Assembly: GCF_000968015.1 (NCBI RefSeq)
Contig: NZ_LACH01000057.1
Location: forward strand, 1-55,740
DNA from: Pseudomonas fluorescens
GTDB lineage: Bacteria > Pseudomonadota > Gammaproteobacteria > Pseudomonadales > Pseudomonadaceae
Length of the DNA: 55,740 nucleotides
Direction: 5' to 3'
The translations under genes were made by a program, and so were the position numbers. The notes beneath the pieces are model-generated. The model was not told the DNA's origin. It saw only the letters and a list, made by a program, of their open reading frames with translations, and did no database searches. How positions within the stretch are numbered: position 1 is the stretch's first letter; each line of letters starts with the position of its first letter. This document shows, in pieces, positions 17,010 through 25,244 of this stretch.

Positions 17010-17846
17010 TTAGACGGACAGGCTGTAGCGGCTCAGGTTGCTCAACAGGTACGGATCATTGGCGATGGGCGGCCGGCGCCCCGGATCACCCAGGGCGTGA
17101 CGCAAAAACTCCTGGGTGCGCTCGCTGGTGGGGTGCTGAAAGATTTGCGCGGCGCTGCCATGCTCGACGATCACGCCGTTCTCAGTGAAGTAGACGATGT
17201 CGCTGATCTCTTCGGCGAAACGCATTTCGTGGGTGACCAGCACGCAGGTCATGCCCTCTTCGGTCAACTCGCGAATCACCGTCAGCACCTCGCCGACGGT
17301 TTCCGGATCGAGGGCCGAGGTCACCTCATCAAACAGAATCAGTTCCGGACGCATCGCCAGGGCCCGGGCAATTGCCACCCGTTGCTGCTGACCACCCGAG
17401 AGTTGGCCCGGATAGGCATCGGCCTTGTGTTCCATACGCACCTTGGCCAACAAGGCACGGGCGTCTTTTTCGGCATCGATCCGGTTGCGACCCAGCACCT
17501 TGCGCGGGGCAATCATCAGGTTCTCCAACACCGACAAATGCGGGAACAGGTTGTACTGCTGGAACACAAAACCCACGCGTTTGCGCAACTCGATGCGCTG
17601 CGCTTCCTGGGCCAGGGTGTGAACATCGGTCGCGCCAACACGGATACTGCCGCGCTGCGGCTGCAACAGGCCGGTGATGCAACGCAGGATGGTCGATTTG
17701 CCGGAGCCGGACGGGCCGATGATCGACACGGCCTGGCCACGGTGCACGTCGAGGTCGATGCCTTTGAGCACCGGGTTAGTGCCAAACGACAGGTGCAGGT
17801 CGCGCAGGCTGACCAGGGGCTCGGCGACGGTTTCAGTAGAAGGCAT
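17010..17846 (-). CDS. Polar amino-acid ABC transporter, ATP-binding protein
   Basis: A 278-residue ATPase of the GlnQ/HisP class. It has Walker A GPSGSGKST, Q-loop FVFQQYNLFPH, signature LSGGQQQRVAIARAL, Walker B LILFDEVTSALD and switch His VTHEMRF. The usual Walker-B 'DEPTSALD' reads DEVTSALD, a common variant. The ATG at 17846 has GGAGCGACGTT upstream and lies 14 bases inside the end of the permease gene. It powers uptake through the two adjacent permeases. There is a C-terminal tail of about 25 residues beyond the family core. Confidence 0.93.
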   Translation of the reverse strand: MPSTETVAEPLVSLRDLHLSFGTNPVLKGIDLDVHRGQAVSIIGPSGSGKSTILRCITGLLQPQRGSIRVGATDVHTLAQEAQRIELRKRVGFVFQQYNLFPHLSVLENLMIAPRKVLGRNRIDAEKDARALLAKVRMEHKADAYPGQLSGGQQQRVAIARALAMRPELILFDEVTSALDPETVGEVLTVIRELTEEGMTCVLVTHEMRFAEEISDIVYFTENGVIVEHGSAAQIFQHPTSERTQEFLRHALGDPGRRPPIANDPYLLSNLSRYSLSV

Positions 17847-18621
17847 AACGTCGCTCCAGGCGTTGGGTGAGTCGGGAAATCGGGTAGCAATAGGCAAAGA
17901 ACAGCACCAACAGGCTCAGGTAAATCACCACGGTGAAACCGGTCATGTTCACGGTGTTGCTGGCGATTTGCGCGGTGTCGATCACGTCATGCACACCCAC
18001 CAGAGACGCCAGCGCAGTGCCCATGGTGATCACCGCATACAGGTTCATCCATGGCGGCAACATGCGTTTGAAACACTGCGGCAAAATGATCGAACGGAAA
18101 ATCTGCCCGCGAGTGAATGCCAAGGAACGCGCGGCTTCCCATTGGGTGCTGGGGATCGAGGCAATGGCGCCACGGAAGATTTCCGCGACGTTGGCACTCG
18201 CAGGCAACGCCAGGCCGAGGGTGACCTTGACCCAATCCGGGAACGAGACATAGGCACTGCCGATGTGGATCTCGAACGGGAACACGTAGGTGGTGAAATA
18301 GATCAGCACCAGCCAGGGCGCATTGCGAAAAATCTGCACCCAGATCCGTGCCGGCAAACGCAGCAGTCGCAGGGGTGACAACGCTAACGCTCCAACCAAC
18401 AACCCCAACAACGACCCCAGGCCGATGGCGACGAGGCTGATCAGTATGTTCTGGCCAAAGCCCACGGCCAGTGCCGGCGACCATTGCAGCAAGGCCTTGA
18501 ACACCGGGCTGTGCGGGGCGACATACACCAGCCACAGTACGACGCAAACCAACAAAATCAGCTTGCCGACATGCCGCCGAGGCCAGGCCAGCGGTGCGCT
18601 GACGGTCGATTCAATGGCCAT
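17833..18621 (-). CDS. Amino-acid ABC transporter permease 1
   Basis: A 262-residue inner-membrane permease of the HisM/GlnP type. It has several hydrophobic helices, the FRNAPWLVLIYF stretch typical of the family, and the EAA loop SIPSTQWEAARSLAFTRGQ that docks on the ATPase. It overlaps the second permease by 11 bases and the ATPase by 14. It forms a heteromeric channel with the neighbour at 18611-19345. Confidence 0.92.
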   Translation of the reverse strand: MAIESTVSAPLAWPRRHVGKLILLVCVVLWLVYVAPHSPVFKALLQWSPALAVGFGQNILISLVAIGLGSLLGLLVGALALSPLRLLRLPARIWVQIFRNAPWLVLIYFTTYVFPFEIHIGSAYVSFPDWVKVTLGLALPASANVAEIFRGAIASIPSTQWEAARSLAFTRGQIFRSIILPQCFKRMLPPWMNLYAVITMGTALASLVGVHDVIDTAQIASNTVNMTGFTVVIYLSLLVLFFAYCYPISRLTQRLERRYAFY

Positions 18622-19345
18622 AGCCGGGCATCCTCAGGCGCGCTTCAAGGTAGCGCCCCACGCAATTGACGATAAAACTCAGCAGGCCGAAAAAGCTCAG
18701 GATCAGAATCATCAGCTCCAGCACGTTGTCGCTTTGAGTCCAGATCATGATCGCCGCGTAGGTGATGTCCCCCACGGCAATGGCCGAGGCCACGGCGGTC
18801 ATCTTCACCAGGTCGATCAGGTTGTTGATCAGCGACGGCAAAGCAAAACGCAGGGCCAACGGCAGCTGCACATTCCACAGCAACTGACGGCTGCTGAACG
18901 CCAGTGAACTGGCCGCTTCCAGCGTCACGGTCGGCACCGCCTCGATGCCGGCACGCAAGGCTTCGGCATGGAACGCGCCCTTGTGCAACGAAATCACGAT
19001 CACCACCCAGGCGAACGGCGTCAGCGGGTTGGCCGCACCGACGGCTTGAGTCAGCAGCATGTTTAGCACCAGGAAGGCGCAATACAGCTGCACCAGCGTC
19101 GGCGTGTTGCGGGTGACCTCGACAAATAGGCGTGCCGGTTTTGCCAACCAGGGTTTTCCTGAGGTCAGCATCGCCGCCAACCCGACACCCGCCAGCAGGC
19201 TACCGACAATGGTGAACAGGCAAAGCAGCACCGTAGTCAGCGCGCCCTGCTCCAGGGTGCCGCGTTGGTAGGCGTCCAGCAGAAAACCGTAGTTCAGGCC
19301 CAACCCGGCGGTCCAGTGGACGAAAAGCTCCAGCCAATGACTCAT
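18611..19345 (-). CDS. Amino-acid ABC transporter permease 2
   Basis: A 244-residue permease of the same family. VEVTRNTPTLVQLYCAFLVL and the EAA loop AVPTVTLEAASSLAFSSRQ are typical. Its ATG overlaps the aminotransferase stop by 4 bases. Together with permease 1, the ATPase and one or both of the two binding proteins at the operon head it forms a complete importer. Confidence 0.92.
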   Translation of the reverse strand: MSHWLELFVHWTAGLGLNYGFLLDAYQRGTLEQGALTTVLLCLFTIVGSLLAGVGLAAMLTSGKPWLAKPARLFVEVTRNTPTLVQLYCAFLVLNMLLTQAVGAANPLTPFAWVVIVISLHKGAFHAEALRAGIEAVPTVTLEAASSLAFSSRQLLWNVQLPLALRFALPSLINNLIDLVKMTAVASAIAVGDITYAAIMIWTQSDNVLELMILILSFFGLLSFIVNCVGRYLEARLRMPGYGH

Positions 19346-20553
19346 GGTTCGCCCCGCAATTGCGCGCAGGCGTTAGCGATGCGACGTCCGGCTTCGGCAA
19401 CGCTGTCGGTCACCGTGGCGATGGACAGGCGAAACCACGGCGACAAGCCATAAGCACTGCCCGCCACACCGGCCACGCCCTCCTCCAACAAATACGCCAC
19501 GACATCGGCGTCACTGTTCAGGCATACGCCGTCTGGACGATAGCGTCCCAGCAACCCGGCACAGCGGACAAACACGAAGAAGCCGCCTTGGGGTTCCAGC
19601 ACCTCAATGCCTTCCACTTTGCCCAAGGCGCTCACCAGTAAATCCCGACGCTGCTGATAGGCCGCCACCTGCTCAGGCAAGAAATCCAGTCCGCCCTCGA
19701 AGGCCGCCAACGCCGCGGCTTGCCCCACCGAAGAAGCCCCCGACGTGGATTGCGACTGCACGACCGCCATGGCATTGGTCAGCGCTTGCGACCCGGCACC
19801 GAAACCGATGCGCCAGCCAGTCATGGCGTACGTCTTGGACACCCCGCCCACCAGCAGGCAGCGCGATTGCAAATCCGGCGCGACGTTGAGCAGGCTCTGC
19901 GCGGGCTGACCGTCAAAGCGAATATGTTCGTAGAGTTCATCCAGCAGAATCAGCACCTGCGGATGGCGACGCAGCACCTCGGCCAAGGCCTGCAATTCGG
20001 CCGCGCAGTACACCGCGCCGCTGGGGTTGCCGGGGCCGTTGAGGATCAGCCAGCGAGTCCGCTCGCCAATGTGTTGCTCCAGCTGTTCTGCGGTGAGCTT
20101 GCAGCCCTGCGCCAGCGCGCACTCGATGAACACCGGTTCGCCGCCATTGAAGCGCACGCTGTCCGGGAACGACGGCCAGTACGGTGTCGGCACCAGCACT
20201 TCATCGCCGTCGTCGAGGGTCGCGGCGAAGGCATTGAAGATGATCTGTTTCGCCCCGTTGGCAATCACAATCGACTCCAGCGGATAGTCGAGATGGTTTT
20301 CCTGCTGGAGCTTGCGTTGCACCGCGACGCGCAAAGCTTTTACACCCGGCGTCGGGGTGTACTTGGTGGCACCGGCGGCGATGGCGGCATAAGCGGCCTG
20401 TTTGATGTGTTCCGGGGTATCGAAATCCGGCTCGCCGGTGGTCAGGTCGAGGATGTCGCGACCGGCCTCACGCAACGCCGTGGCTTGTGATTTGGCGGCG
20501 GCATTGGCCGACAGCGAGACGCGCTGAACGCGCTTGGACAGGCGAAGACTCAT
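19342..20553 (-). CDS. Class I/II PLP aminotransferase (fold type I)
   Basis: A 403-residue aspartate-aminotransferase-like enzyme. It has GEPDFDTPEHI near residue 40, the Asn/Pro stretch NGPGNPSGAVY, the Asp of LILLDELYEH, the PLP lysine in GGVSKTYAMTGWRIGFG, and the C-terminal Arg region SPWFRLSIA. It would exchange an amino group between the imported amino acid (or a product) and a keto acid. In a thiol pathway it could make a mercapto- or thioether-keto acid. Both ends overlap neighbours by 4 bases. Confidence 0.9.
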   Translation of the reverse strand: MSLRLSKRVQRVSLSANAAAKSQATALREAGRDILDLTTGEPDFDTPEHIKQAAYAAIAAGATKYTPTPGVKALRVAVQRKLQQENHLDYPLESIVIANGAKQIIFNAFAATLDDGDEVLVPTPYWPSFPDSVRFNGGEPVFIECALAQGCKLTAEQLEQHIGERTRWLILNGPGNPSGAVYCAAELQALAEVLRRHPQVLILLDELYEHIRFDGQPAQSLLNVAPDLQSRCLLVGGVSKTYAMTGWRIGFGAGSQALTNAMAVVQSQSTSGASSVGQAAALAAFEGGLDFLPEQVAAYQQRRDLLVSALGKVEGIEVLEPQGGFFVFVRCAGLLGRYRPDGVCLNSDADVVAYLLEEGVAGVAGSAYGLSPWFRLSIATVTDSVAEAGRRIANACAQLRGEP

Positions 20554-21974
20554 GACTGAACCACCTCCAGTACCTTGCCCGGATTGAGCAGGTTTTTCGG
20601 GTCCAGCGCCTGCTTGATGCGGCGCATCAGATCAAGCTCCACCGGACTTTTGTAGCGCTCCAGCATGTCCCGTTTGCGCTGGCCGATGCCGTGTTCCGCG
20701 CTGATCGAACCGCCGTGGGCGTGGGCGCTGTCATGAACCAGCAAGCTGAGCGCCGCGTAGTGAGCCATATGCGCCTCGACCGTCGAATCAAGCGGATGAG
20801 CAACGTTGTAGTGCAGGTTGCCGTCACCCAAATGGCCGAATGTGAAGTGACGGACACCGGGAAAATTCGTCTGCAACAACGCATCGGTGTGGGCGACAAA
20901 CGCCACGACCTGGGAAATCGGCACTGAAATGTCGTGCTTCATGTTGCGACCGGCGCGTTTCTGCGCCTCGCTCATGTTCTCCCGCAGCAGCCACAGGGCT
21001 TCGCTCTGGGCCAGGCTTTCGGCGATCAACGCATCGGCCAGCAACTCGCGCTCGAAGGCCTCACCCAGCACGTCTTCAAACGCTTCACGGGCATGGCTTT
21101 CGCTGCAGTTGTCGGACAGTTCCAACAGGGCAAACCAAGGCTGCCTGGCGCCGAGAAAAGGTTGCGGTCCGTCCGGGAATTGCTCGCGCAGCAGCGCGAG
21201 GCAGTCGGCACTGAGCAGTTCGAACGCCGTGAGACTGGCACCGAAACCGGCGCGGGCATGGGACAGCAATTTCACTGCCTGGGCCAGGGAGTCGAAGGCC
21301 AGGATTGCCGTCGCCTGAGCCTTGGGCAGCGGAAAGAGTTTCAGGGTCGCGGCGGTGATGATTCCGAGCGTGCCTTCGCTGCCGATATACAGGTCACGCA
21401 AGTCGTAGCCGGTGTTGTCCTTGCGCAAACTGCGCAGGCCATTCCAGATTTCGCCTTCGGCGGTGACCACTTCCAAACCCAGGGTTAGCTCGCGGGCGTT
21501 GCCATAGCGCAACACGGCAGTGCCACCGGCATTGGTGCCCAGATTGCCGCCGATGGTGCAACTGCCTTCGGCGCCCAGACTCAGGGGAAACAGTCGGCCG
21601 GCGTCACGGGCAACGTCCTGGACATTCTGCAGAATGCAGCCCGCTTCAACGGTCAGGGTGTCGTTGTCGGTGTCCACCGTCCGCACACGATTCAATCGGT
21701 CGAGCAACAGCAACACCGCGCGGCCACTGGCATCCGGGGTTGCGCCGCCCATCAGCCCGGTGTTGCCGCCCTGCACCACCACCGGCGTATCGCTGGCCAC
21801 GCACGCGCGGACCACGGCCGCGACTTCCTCGGTGTTCGCCGGATGCACGGCGGCGATGACCTGTCCGACGTAACGTCCCTGTTTGTCGGTCAGATAGGGC
21901 GCGGCCTCTTCGCTGCTCTGCACATGACTGGGGCCGAGCAGTTGCTGCAACGCAACAAACAAGTGCGAACTCAT
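20550..21974 (-). CDS. FAD-linked 2-hydroxyacid dehydrogenase (GlcD/D-lactate dehydrogenase family)
   Basis: A 474-residue flavoprotein of the FAD_binding_4/FAD-oxidase_C family. The N domain carries VVVQGGNTGLMGGATPDA and the FAD pyrophosphate region LSLGAEGSCTIGGNLGTNAGG. The C domain ends with the active-site histidine cluster HFTFGHLGDGNLHYNV and SISAEHGIGQRKRD. Members oxidise D-lactate, glycolate, D-2-hydroxyglutarate or similar acids to keto acids. With the adjacent aminotransferase it would link a 2-hydroxyacid and an amino acid through a common keto acid, for example mercaptolactate and mercaptopyruvate. That pairing is inference. Confidence 0.9.
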   Translation of the reverse strand: MSSHLFVALQQLLGPSHVQSSEEAAPYLTDKQGRYVGQVIAAVHPANTEEVAAVVRACVASDTPVVVQGGNTGLMGGATPDASGRAVLLLLDRLNRVRTVDTDNDTLTVEAGCILQNVQDVARDAGRLFPLSLGAEGSCTIGGNLGTNAGGTAVLRYGNARELTLGLEVVTAEGEIWNGLRSLRKDNTGYDLRDLYIGSEGTLGIITAATLKLFPLPKAQATAILAFDSLAQAVKLLSHARAGFGASLTAFELLSADCLALLREQFPDGPQPFLGARQPWFALLELSDNCSESHAREAFEDVLGEAFERELLADALIAESLAQSEALWLLRENMSEAQKRAGRNMKHDISVPISQVVAFVAHTDALLQTNFPGVRHFTFGHLGDGNLHYNVAHPLDSTVEAHMAHYAALSLLVHDSAHAHGGSISAEHGIGQRKRDMLERYKSPVELDLMRRIKQALDPKNLLNPGKVLEVVQS

Positions 21975-22822
21975 GGTTGCGACGCCAGCGGTGTCGCGTT
22001 GCGGTACTGCTCATGCAGATCACGCAATGCCTTGGACGGCGTCATGCCGGTGCGCTCGCCCAATTCGATCAGCCAGCCACTGCGGTGCCAGTCGCGCACG
22101 ATGGCATCCAGTTTTGCCTGGGTATCGTGTTCGCCTTTGCGCAGCCAGATCACCGAGTTCGACGGGATCAAATCACCCGGCAGCGGGATTTCATAATCAG
22201 CCCACTCGGCATCGCTCAACAGCGCATGCATGGTCGGGCTGACGTGCACCGCCGCCACGCAGCCATTGCCGCGCAGCGACAACAACGATTCGGATTGGCT
22301 GCGGAACGCCTTGATCTCTGCGCCGTAGGTTTCCTGCAAGGGCTTGATGAAGTTGCTGCCCTGGGACACGCACACCGGTTTGCCCTTGAGATCGGCCCAT
22401 TGGGTCACGCCAGCCCCTTTGCGAATCAACGCCGCGCCGCCAACCTCTTCATACGGCGTGGGCACGTAATCGAGAATCTCGCCGCGCTCTTCGGTGAACT
22501 GCATATTGGCGATCAGGATGTCGACCTTGCCCTGTTGCAGGAACTGCACGCGGTTGGGCGCCAGCACCGAAACGGTCTTCGCTTCGACGCCCAATGCCTT
22601 GGCGATACCCTTGGCCAGTTCGACGTTGTAGCCCAGGTGTTCGCCAGTCTTCGGGTCGATGGTGCCGAATGGCGGACCACTGAGAATCACTCCGACGCTA
22701 ATGGCGTGGCGTTGCTCGATCTTGTCCAGCGTGGCATCGGCCTGGGCAAGGCTGGCACCCAACGCGGTGGACCAGGCGAGGCAAAGCGTGGTCAGGCTTC
22801 TGACGGAAAAATATCGGTTCAT
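21971..22822 (-). CDS. Periplasmic amino-acid-binding protein, copy 1
   Basis: A 283-residue type-II binding protein (SBP_bac_3, FliY/HisJ-like) with a signal peptide cleaved near ALGASLAQA. It shares long stretches with the neighbouring copy: ATLDKIEQRH, NRVQFLQQGKVD, ERGEIL..VPTP, and SGWLIE near the C terminus. These are tandem paralogues. Two Cys (VCVSQGS and NGCVAAVH) are conserved between them and could form a disulfide. Its stop and the next gene's start overlap by 4 bases. Confidence 0.92.
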   Translation of the reverse strand: MNRYFSVRSLTTLCLAWSTALGASLAQADATLDKIEQRHAISVGVILSGPPFGTIDPKTGEHLGYNVELAKGIAKALGVEAKTVSVLAPNRVQFLQQGKVDILIANMQFTEERGEILDYVPTPYEEVGGAALIRKGAGVTQWADLKGKPVCVSQGSNFIKPLQETYGAEIKAFRSQSESLLSLRGNGCVAAVHVSPTMHALLSDAEWADYEIPLPGDLIPSNSVIWLRKGEHDTQAKLDAIVRDWHRSGWLIELGERTGMTPSKALRDLHEQYRNATPLASQP

Positions 22823-22893
22823 GCACGACTACCTTGAACGACCGCCCGGCAAAAGGACGGTCTGTTGAAAACGATGAGGTGGAGAACCGGGGG

Positions 22894-23736
22894 TCAGGCG
22901 CCGTTGGCCTGGAACTGTTTCTGCAGTTCCACCAGAGCGGGTGATGCGGGCGTGATGTGGTTGCGGGTCTGGGCCTCAATCAACCAGCCGCTGCGGTGCA
23001 GTTCCTTGACGATCGGATCGAGCCTGGCCTGGGTATCGCTTTCTCCGGGACGGGTCCAGATCACCGACGGCGCGGGATTGAGTTCCGGCGTAAGCGCGCG
23101 ATAGCCCTGCCATTCGGCGGTGCCGGCGAGCAGCGGATTGATCAGCGTGGCGTCATGCACCGCCGCGACGCAGTTGTTGCCGCGCAGCGCCAGCAAGGAT
23201 TCCGAAGAGCTCTTGAAGGCTTTGATCTCGACGCCCAATTCGGTCAGCGGCTTGATGTAGCTGCTGCCCTGCGACGTGCAGACCGGTTGGTTTTTCAGGT
23301 CTTCCCAACGAGTGATCTTGCTGTCCTTCAACACCGCTGCGGTTCCGCCTACGCGGTAGAACGGCGTCGGCACAAACCCGAGGATCTCGCCGCGTTCGGC
23401 GGTCCACTCCATGTTGGCAATCAGCAAATCGACTTTGCCCTGCTGCAAAAACTGCACGCGGTTGGCGGGCAATACCGGCACCAACTCCACTTCGGCATTC
23501 AGTTGCCGCCCCAACTCCTGAGCGAGATCGACATTCAAACCGCGCGGCTTTTGGCTCGCTGGATCAATCCCGCCAAACGGGCCGCCGGACAGCAATACGC
23601 CGACCACCAGCACATGCCGTTGCTCGATCTTGTCCAGGGTTGCATCAGCCCGGGCGCCGGTGCTGCCAACCATCGAGATCAAGGCGCCCAGCATCACAGG
23701 CAATAATTGTTTAACGGCTGAGCACTTTTTCGACAT
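22894..23736 (-). CDS. Periplasmic amino-acid-binding protein, copy 2 (operon head)
   Basis: A 280-residue paralogue of the preceding gene product, with a signal peptide ending around VGSTGARA. I chose the ATG at 23736, preceded by GGGGAAG; a 49-residue longer frame has no ribosome site and is not signal-like. First gene of the ten-gene operon, 71 bases before copy 1. Having two related binding proteins for one permease pair suggests capture of two related ligands, such as reduced and oxidised forms of a thiol amino acid. That is a guess from layout. Confidence 0.92.
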   Translation of the reverse strand: MSKKCSAVKQLLPVMLGALISMVGSTGARADATLDKIEQRHVLVVGVLLSGGPFGGIDPASQKPRGLNVDLAQELGRQLNAEVELVPVLPANRVQFLQQGKVDLLIANMEWTAERGEILGFVPTPFYRVGGTAAVLKDSKITRWEDLKNQPVCTSQGSSYIKPLTELGVEIKAFKSSSESLLALRGNNCVAAVHDATLINPLLAGTAEWQGYRALTPELNPAPSVIWTRPGESDTQARLDPIVKELHRSGWLIEAQTRNHITPASPALVELQKQFQANGA

Positions 23737-23926
23737 GGATCTTCCCCTGATGATTGATCGGCGTCCCCCGATCTGATGTGGGGGCATCCTAGGTACAGCG
23801 TTGAAGTAACGGAAATTCAAATATCTAATATCGTTATAACTTCCCGTGTTCACACCGAAAGCGCATTTCCATAAAGCCCGCATTTACTGGAGTCGAAGAT
23901 CAGCCAAAGAAAAAACCAGCAAAAAC

Positions 23927-23951
23927 ACATAAATAATCGTAATGTTTATGT
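23927..23951. promoter_or_regulatory. LysR-type operator between binding-protein gene and lysR
   Basis: A perfect inverted repeat ACATAAA-N11-TTTATGT lies in the 246-base region between the divergent operon head and the LysR gene, 31 bases before the regulator's ATG. It fits the T-N11-A pattern of LysR recognition sites extended to 7-bp arms. It is the best candidate for autoregulation and operon control. Confidence 0.6.
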
Positions 23952-23982
23952 TTTCAGCCTTGATATAAAAACAGCCCCGGAA

Positions 23983-24858
23983 ATGGCCATGCCAACCTCT
24001 CCTACCCTCGATCTCGAATTGCTGCGCACCTTCATTGCCGTGGTTGATCACCACAGTTTTGCCGAGGCCGGCGCGCAACTGGCCCGCACGCAATCGTCGG
24101 TCACCCAACACATGCAACGCCTGGAACAGCAAGTAGGGGTAAGCCTGTTCGAAAAGCGCGGACGGCAAAAACAACTCACCGAACCCGGCTTGCAGTTGCT
24201 GCGTCATGCCCGGCAGATGCTGTCGCTCAACGACGAGGCGTTGAACTCCCTGCGTGAAAGCAGCTTGAGCGGCGTGTTGCGCATCGGTTCGCCCCATGAC
24301 ATCGCCGACACCATCCTGCCGCCGATCCTCAGCCACATCGCCCGCTCGGCGCCGCGTTTGCGTCTGGAGATCGATGTCGGGCGCAGCCCGTTTCTGATGG
24401 ACGACCTGCACCGGGGCAAGGTCGACATGGTGATCTCCACCCGCCAGGACCCGAGCCTGGAAGGCTTCGCCTTACGCACTTCACCGGTGTGGTGGATCTG
24501 CTCGGCGCAGTACATTCACAACCCCGGCGAACCGTTGCCACTGATCCTCGTGGATGAACCGAGCATCTACCGGCGCTATGCCCTGGAGGCACTGGAACGC
24601 GCCAATATCAGTTGGCGCCAGGCGTACCTGGCGTCGAACCTGATTGGCATCAAGGCGGCGACACGTGCTGGTTTGGGTGTCACCCCCCGAAGCATGGAGA
24701 TGCTCGGTCCAGACATGCGCGTACTGGGTGAAAATGACGGATTGCCGCGACTGCCGGACGTGACCTACTACCTGTGGATCAGGCCCAACACCGCGAACTT
24801 GATTGCCCGCAAGGCTTATGACTTGATTCGCGCGAGCCAGGGGTTGTCCTTTTCTTGA
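23983..24858 (+). CDS. LysR-family regulator of the sulfur operon
   Basis: A 291-residue LysR protein: winged helix at residues ~8-66 (FAEAGAQLARTQSSVTQHMQRLE) and effector domain from ~90. It is divergently placed at the head of the ten-gene operon with a perfect inverted-repeat site between, so it is very likely its activator. The effector is probably a pathway intermediate. An alternative ATG two codons downstream cannot be excluded, and neither has a strong ribosome site. Confidence 0.92.
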   Translation: MAMPTSPTLDLELLRTFIAVVDHHSFAEAGAQLARTQSSVTQHMQRLEQQVGVSLFEKRGRQKQLTEPGLQLLRHARQMLSLNDEALNSLRESSLSGVLRIGSPHDIADTILPPILSHIARSAPRLRLEIDVGRSPFLMDDLHRGKVDMVISTRQDPSLEGFALRTSPVWWICSAQYIHNPGEPLPLILVDEPSIYRRYALEALERANISWRQAYLASNLIGIKAATRAGLGVTPRSMEMLGPDMRVLGENDGLPRLPDVTYYLWIRPNTANLIARKAYDLIRASQGLSFS

Positions 24859-24892
24859 CGTGAGCGACTCCGCGATTCAAGCCCTGTCCATT

Positions 24893-25108
24893 TCAGAGCT
24901 TGGCGATCGAGACTTCAGTGGATTTGACGAAGGCAATCACCTCGCTCCCCACTTTCAATTCAAGATCGCGCACTGAACGGGTGGTAATCACCGAGGTGAC
25001 GATGCCGGAGGCGGTTTGCACATCGATTTCGGAGACCACTTCGCCTGTCACAATTTCCTTGATGACACCCTTGAACTGGTTGCGGACGTTGATCGCTTTG
25101 ATGGTCAT
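24893..25108 (-). CDS. Molybdenum-pterin-binding protein (single TOBE/Mop domain)
   Basis: A 71-residue molbindin that is one Mop/TOBE domain (MTIKAINVRNQFKGVIKEI ... VTSVITTRSVRDLELKVGSEV). Such proteins oligomerise and bind molybdate, serving as storage or buffering. AGGAAG precedes the ATG. It is convergent with the LysR gene, with 34 bases between, and stands alone; there is no molybdate transporter nearby. Confidence 0.92.
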   Translation of the reverse strand: MTIKAINVRNQFKGVIKEIVTGEVVSEIDVQTASGIVTSVITTRSVRDLELKVGSEVIAFVKSTEVSIAKL

Positions 25109-25244
25109 GATGAGGCTTCCTGTCTGATGTCGAATACATCCGCACGGATGTGCAGGCCTTCAAAATGCACGCCCCAGAATAATATTAAAAGGAATAAATA
25201 TCGATTTGCTTATTCCTGTATCGAATATAAAATCCCCCAAGCAT

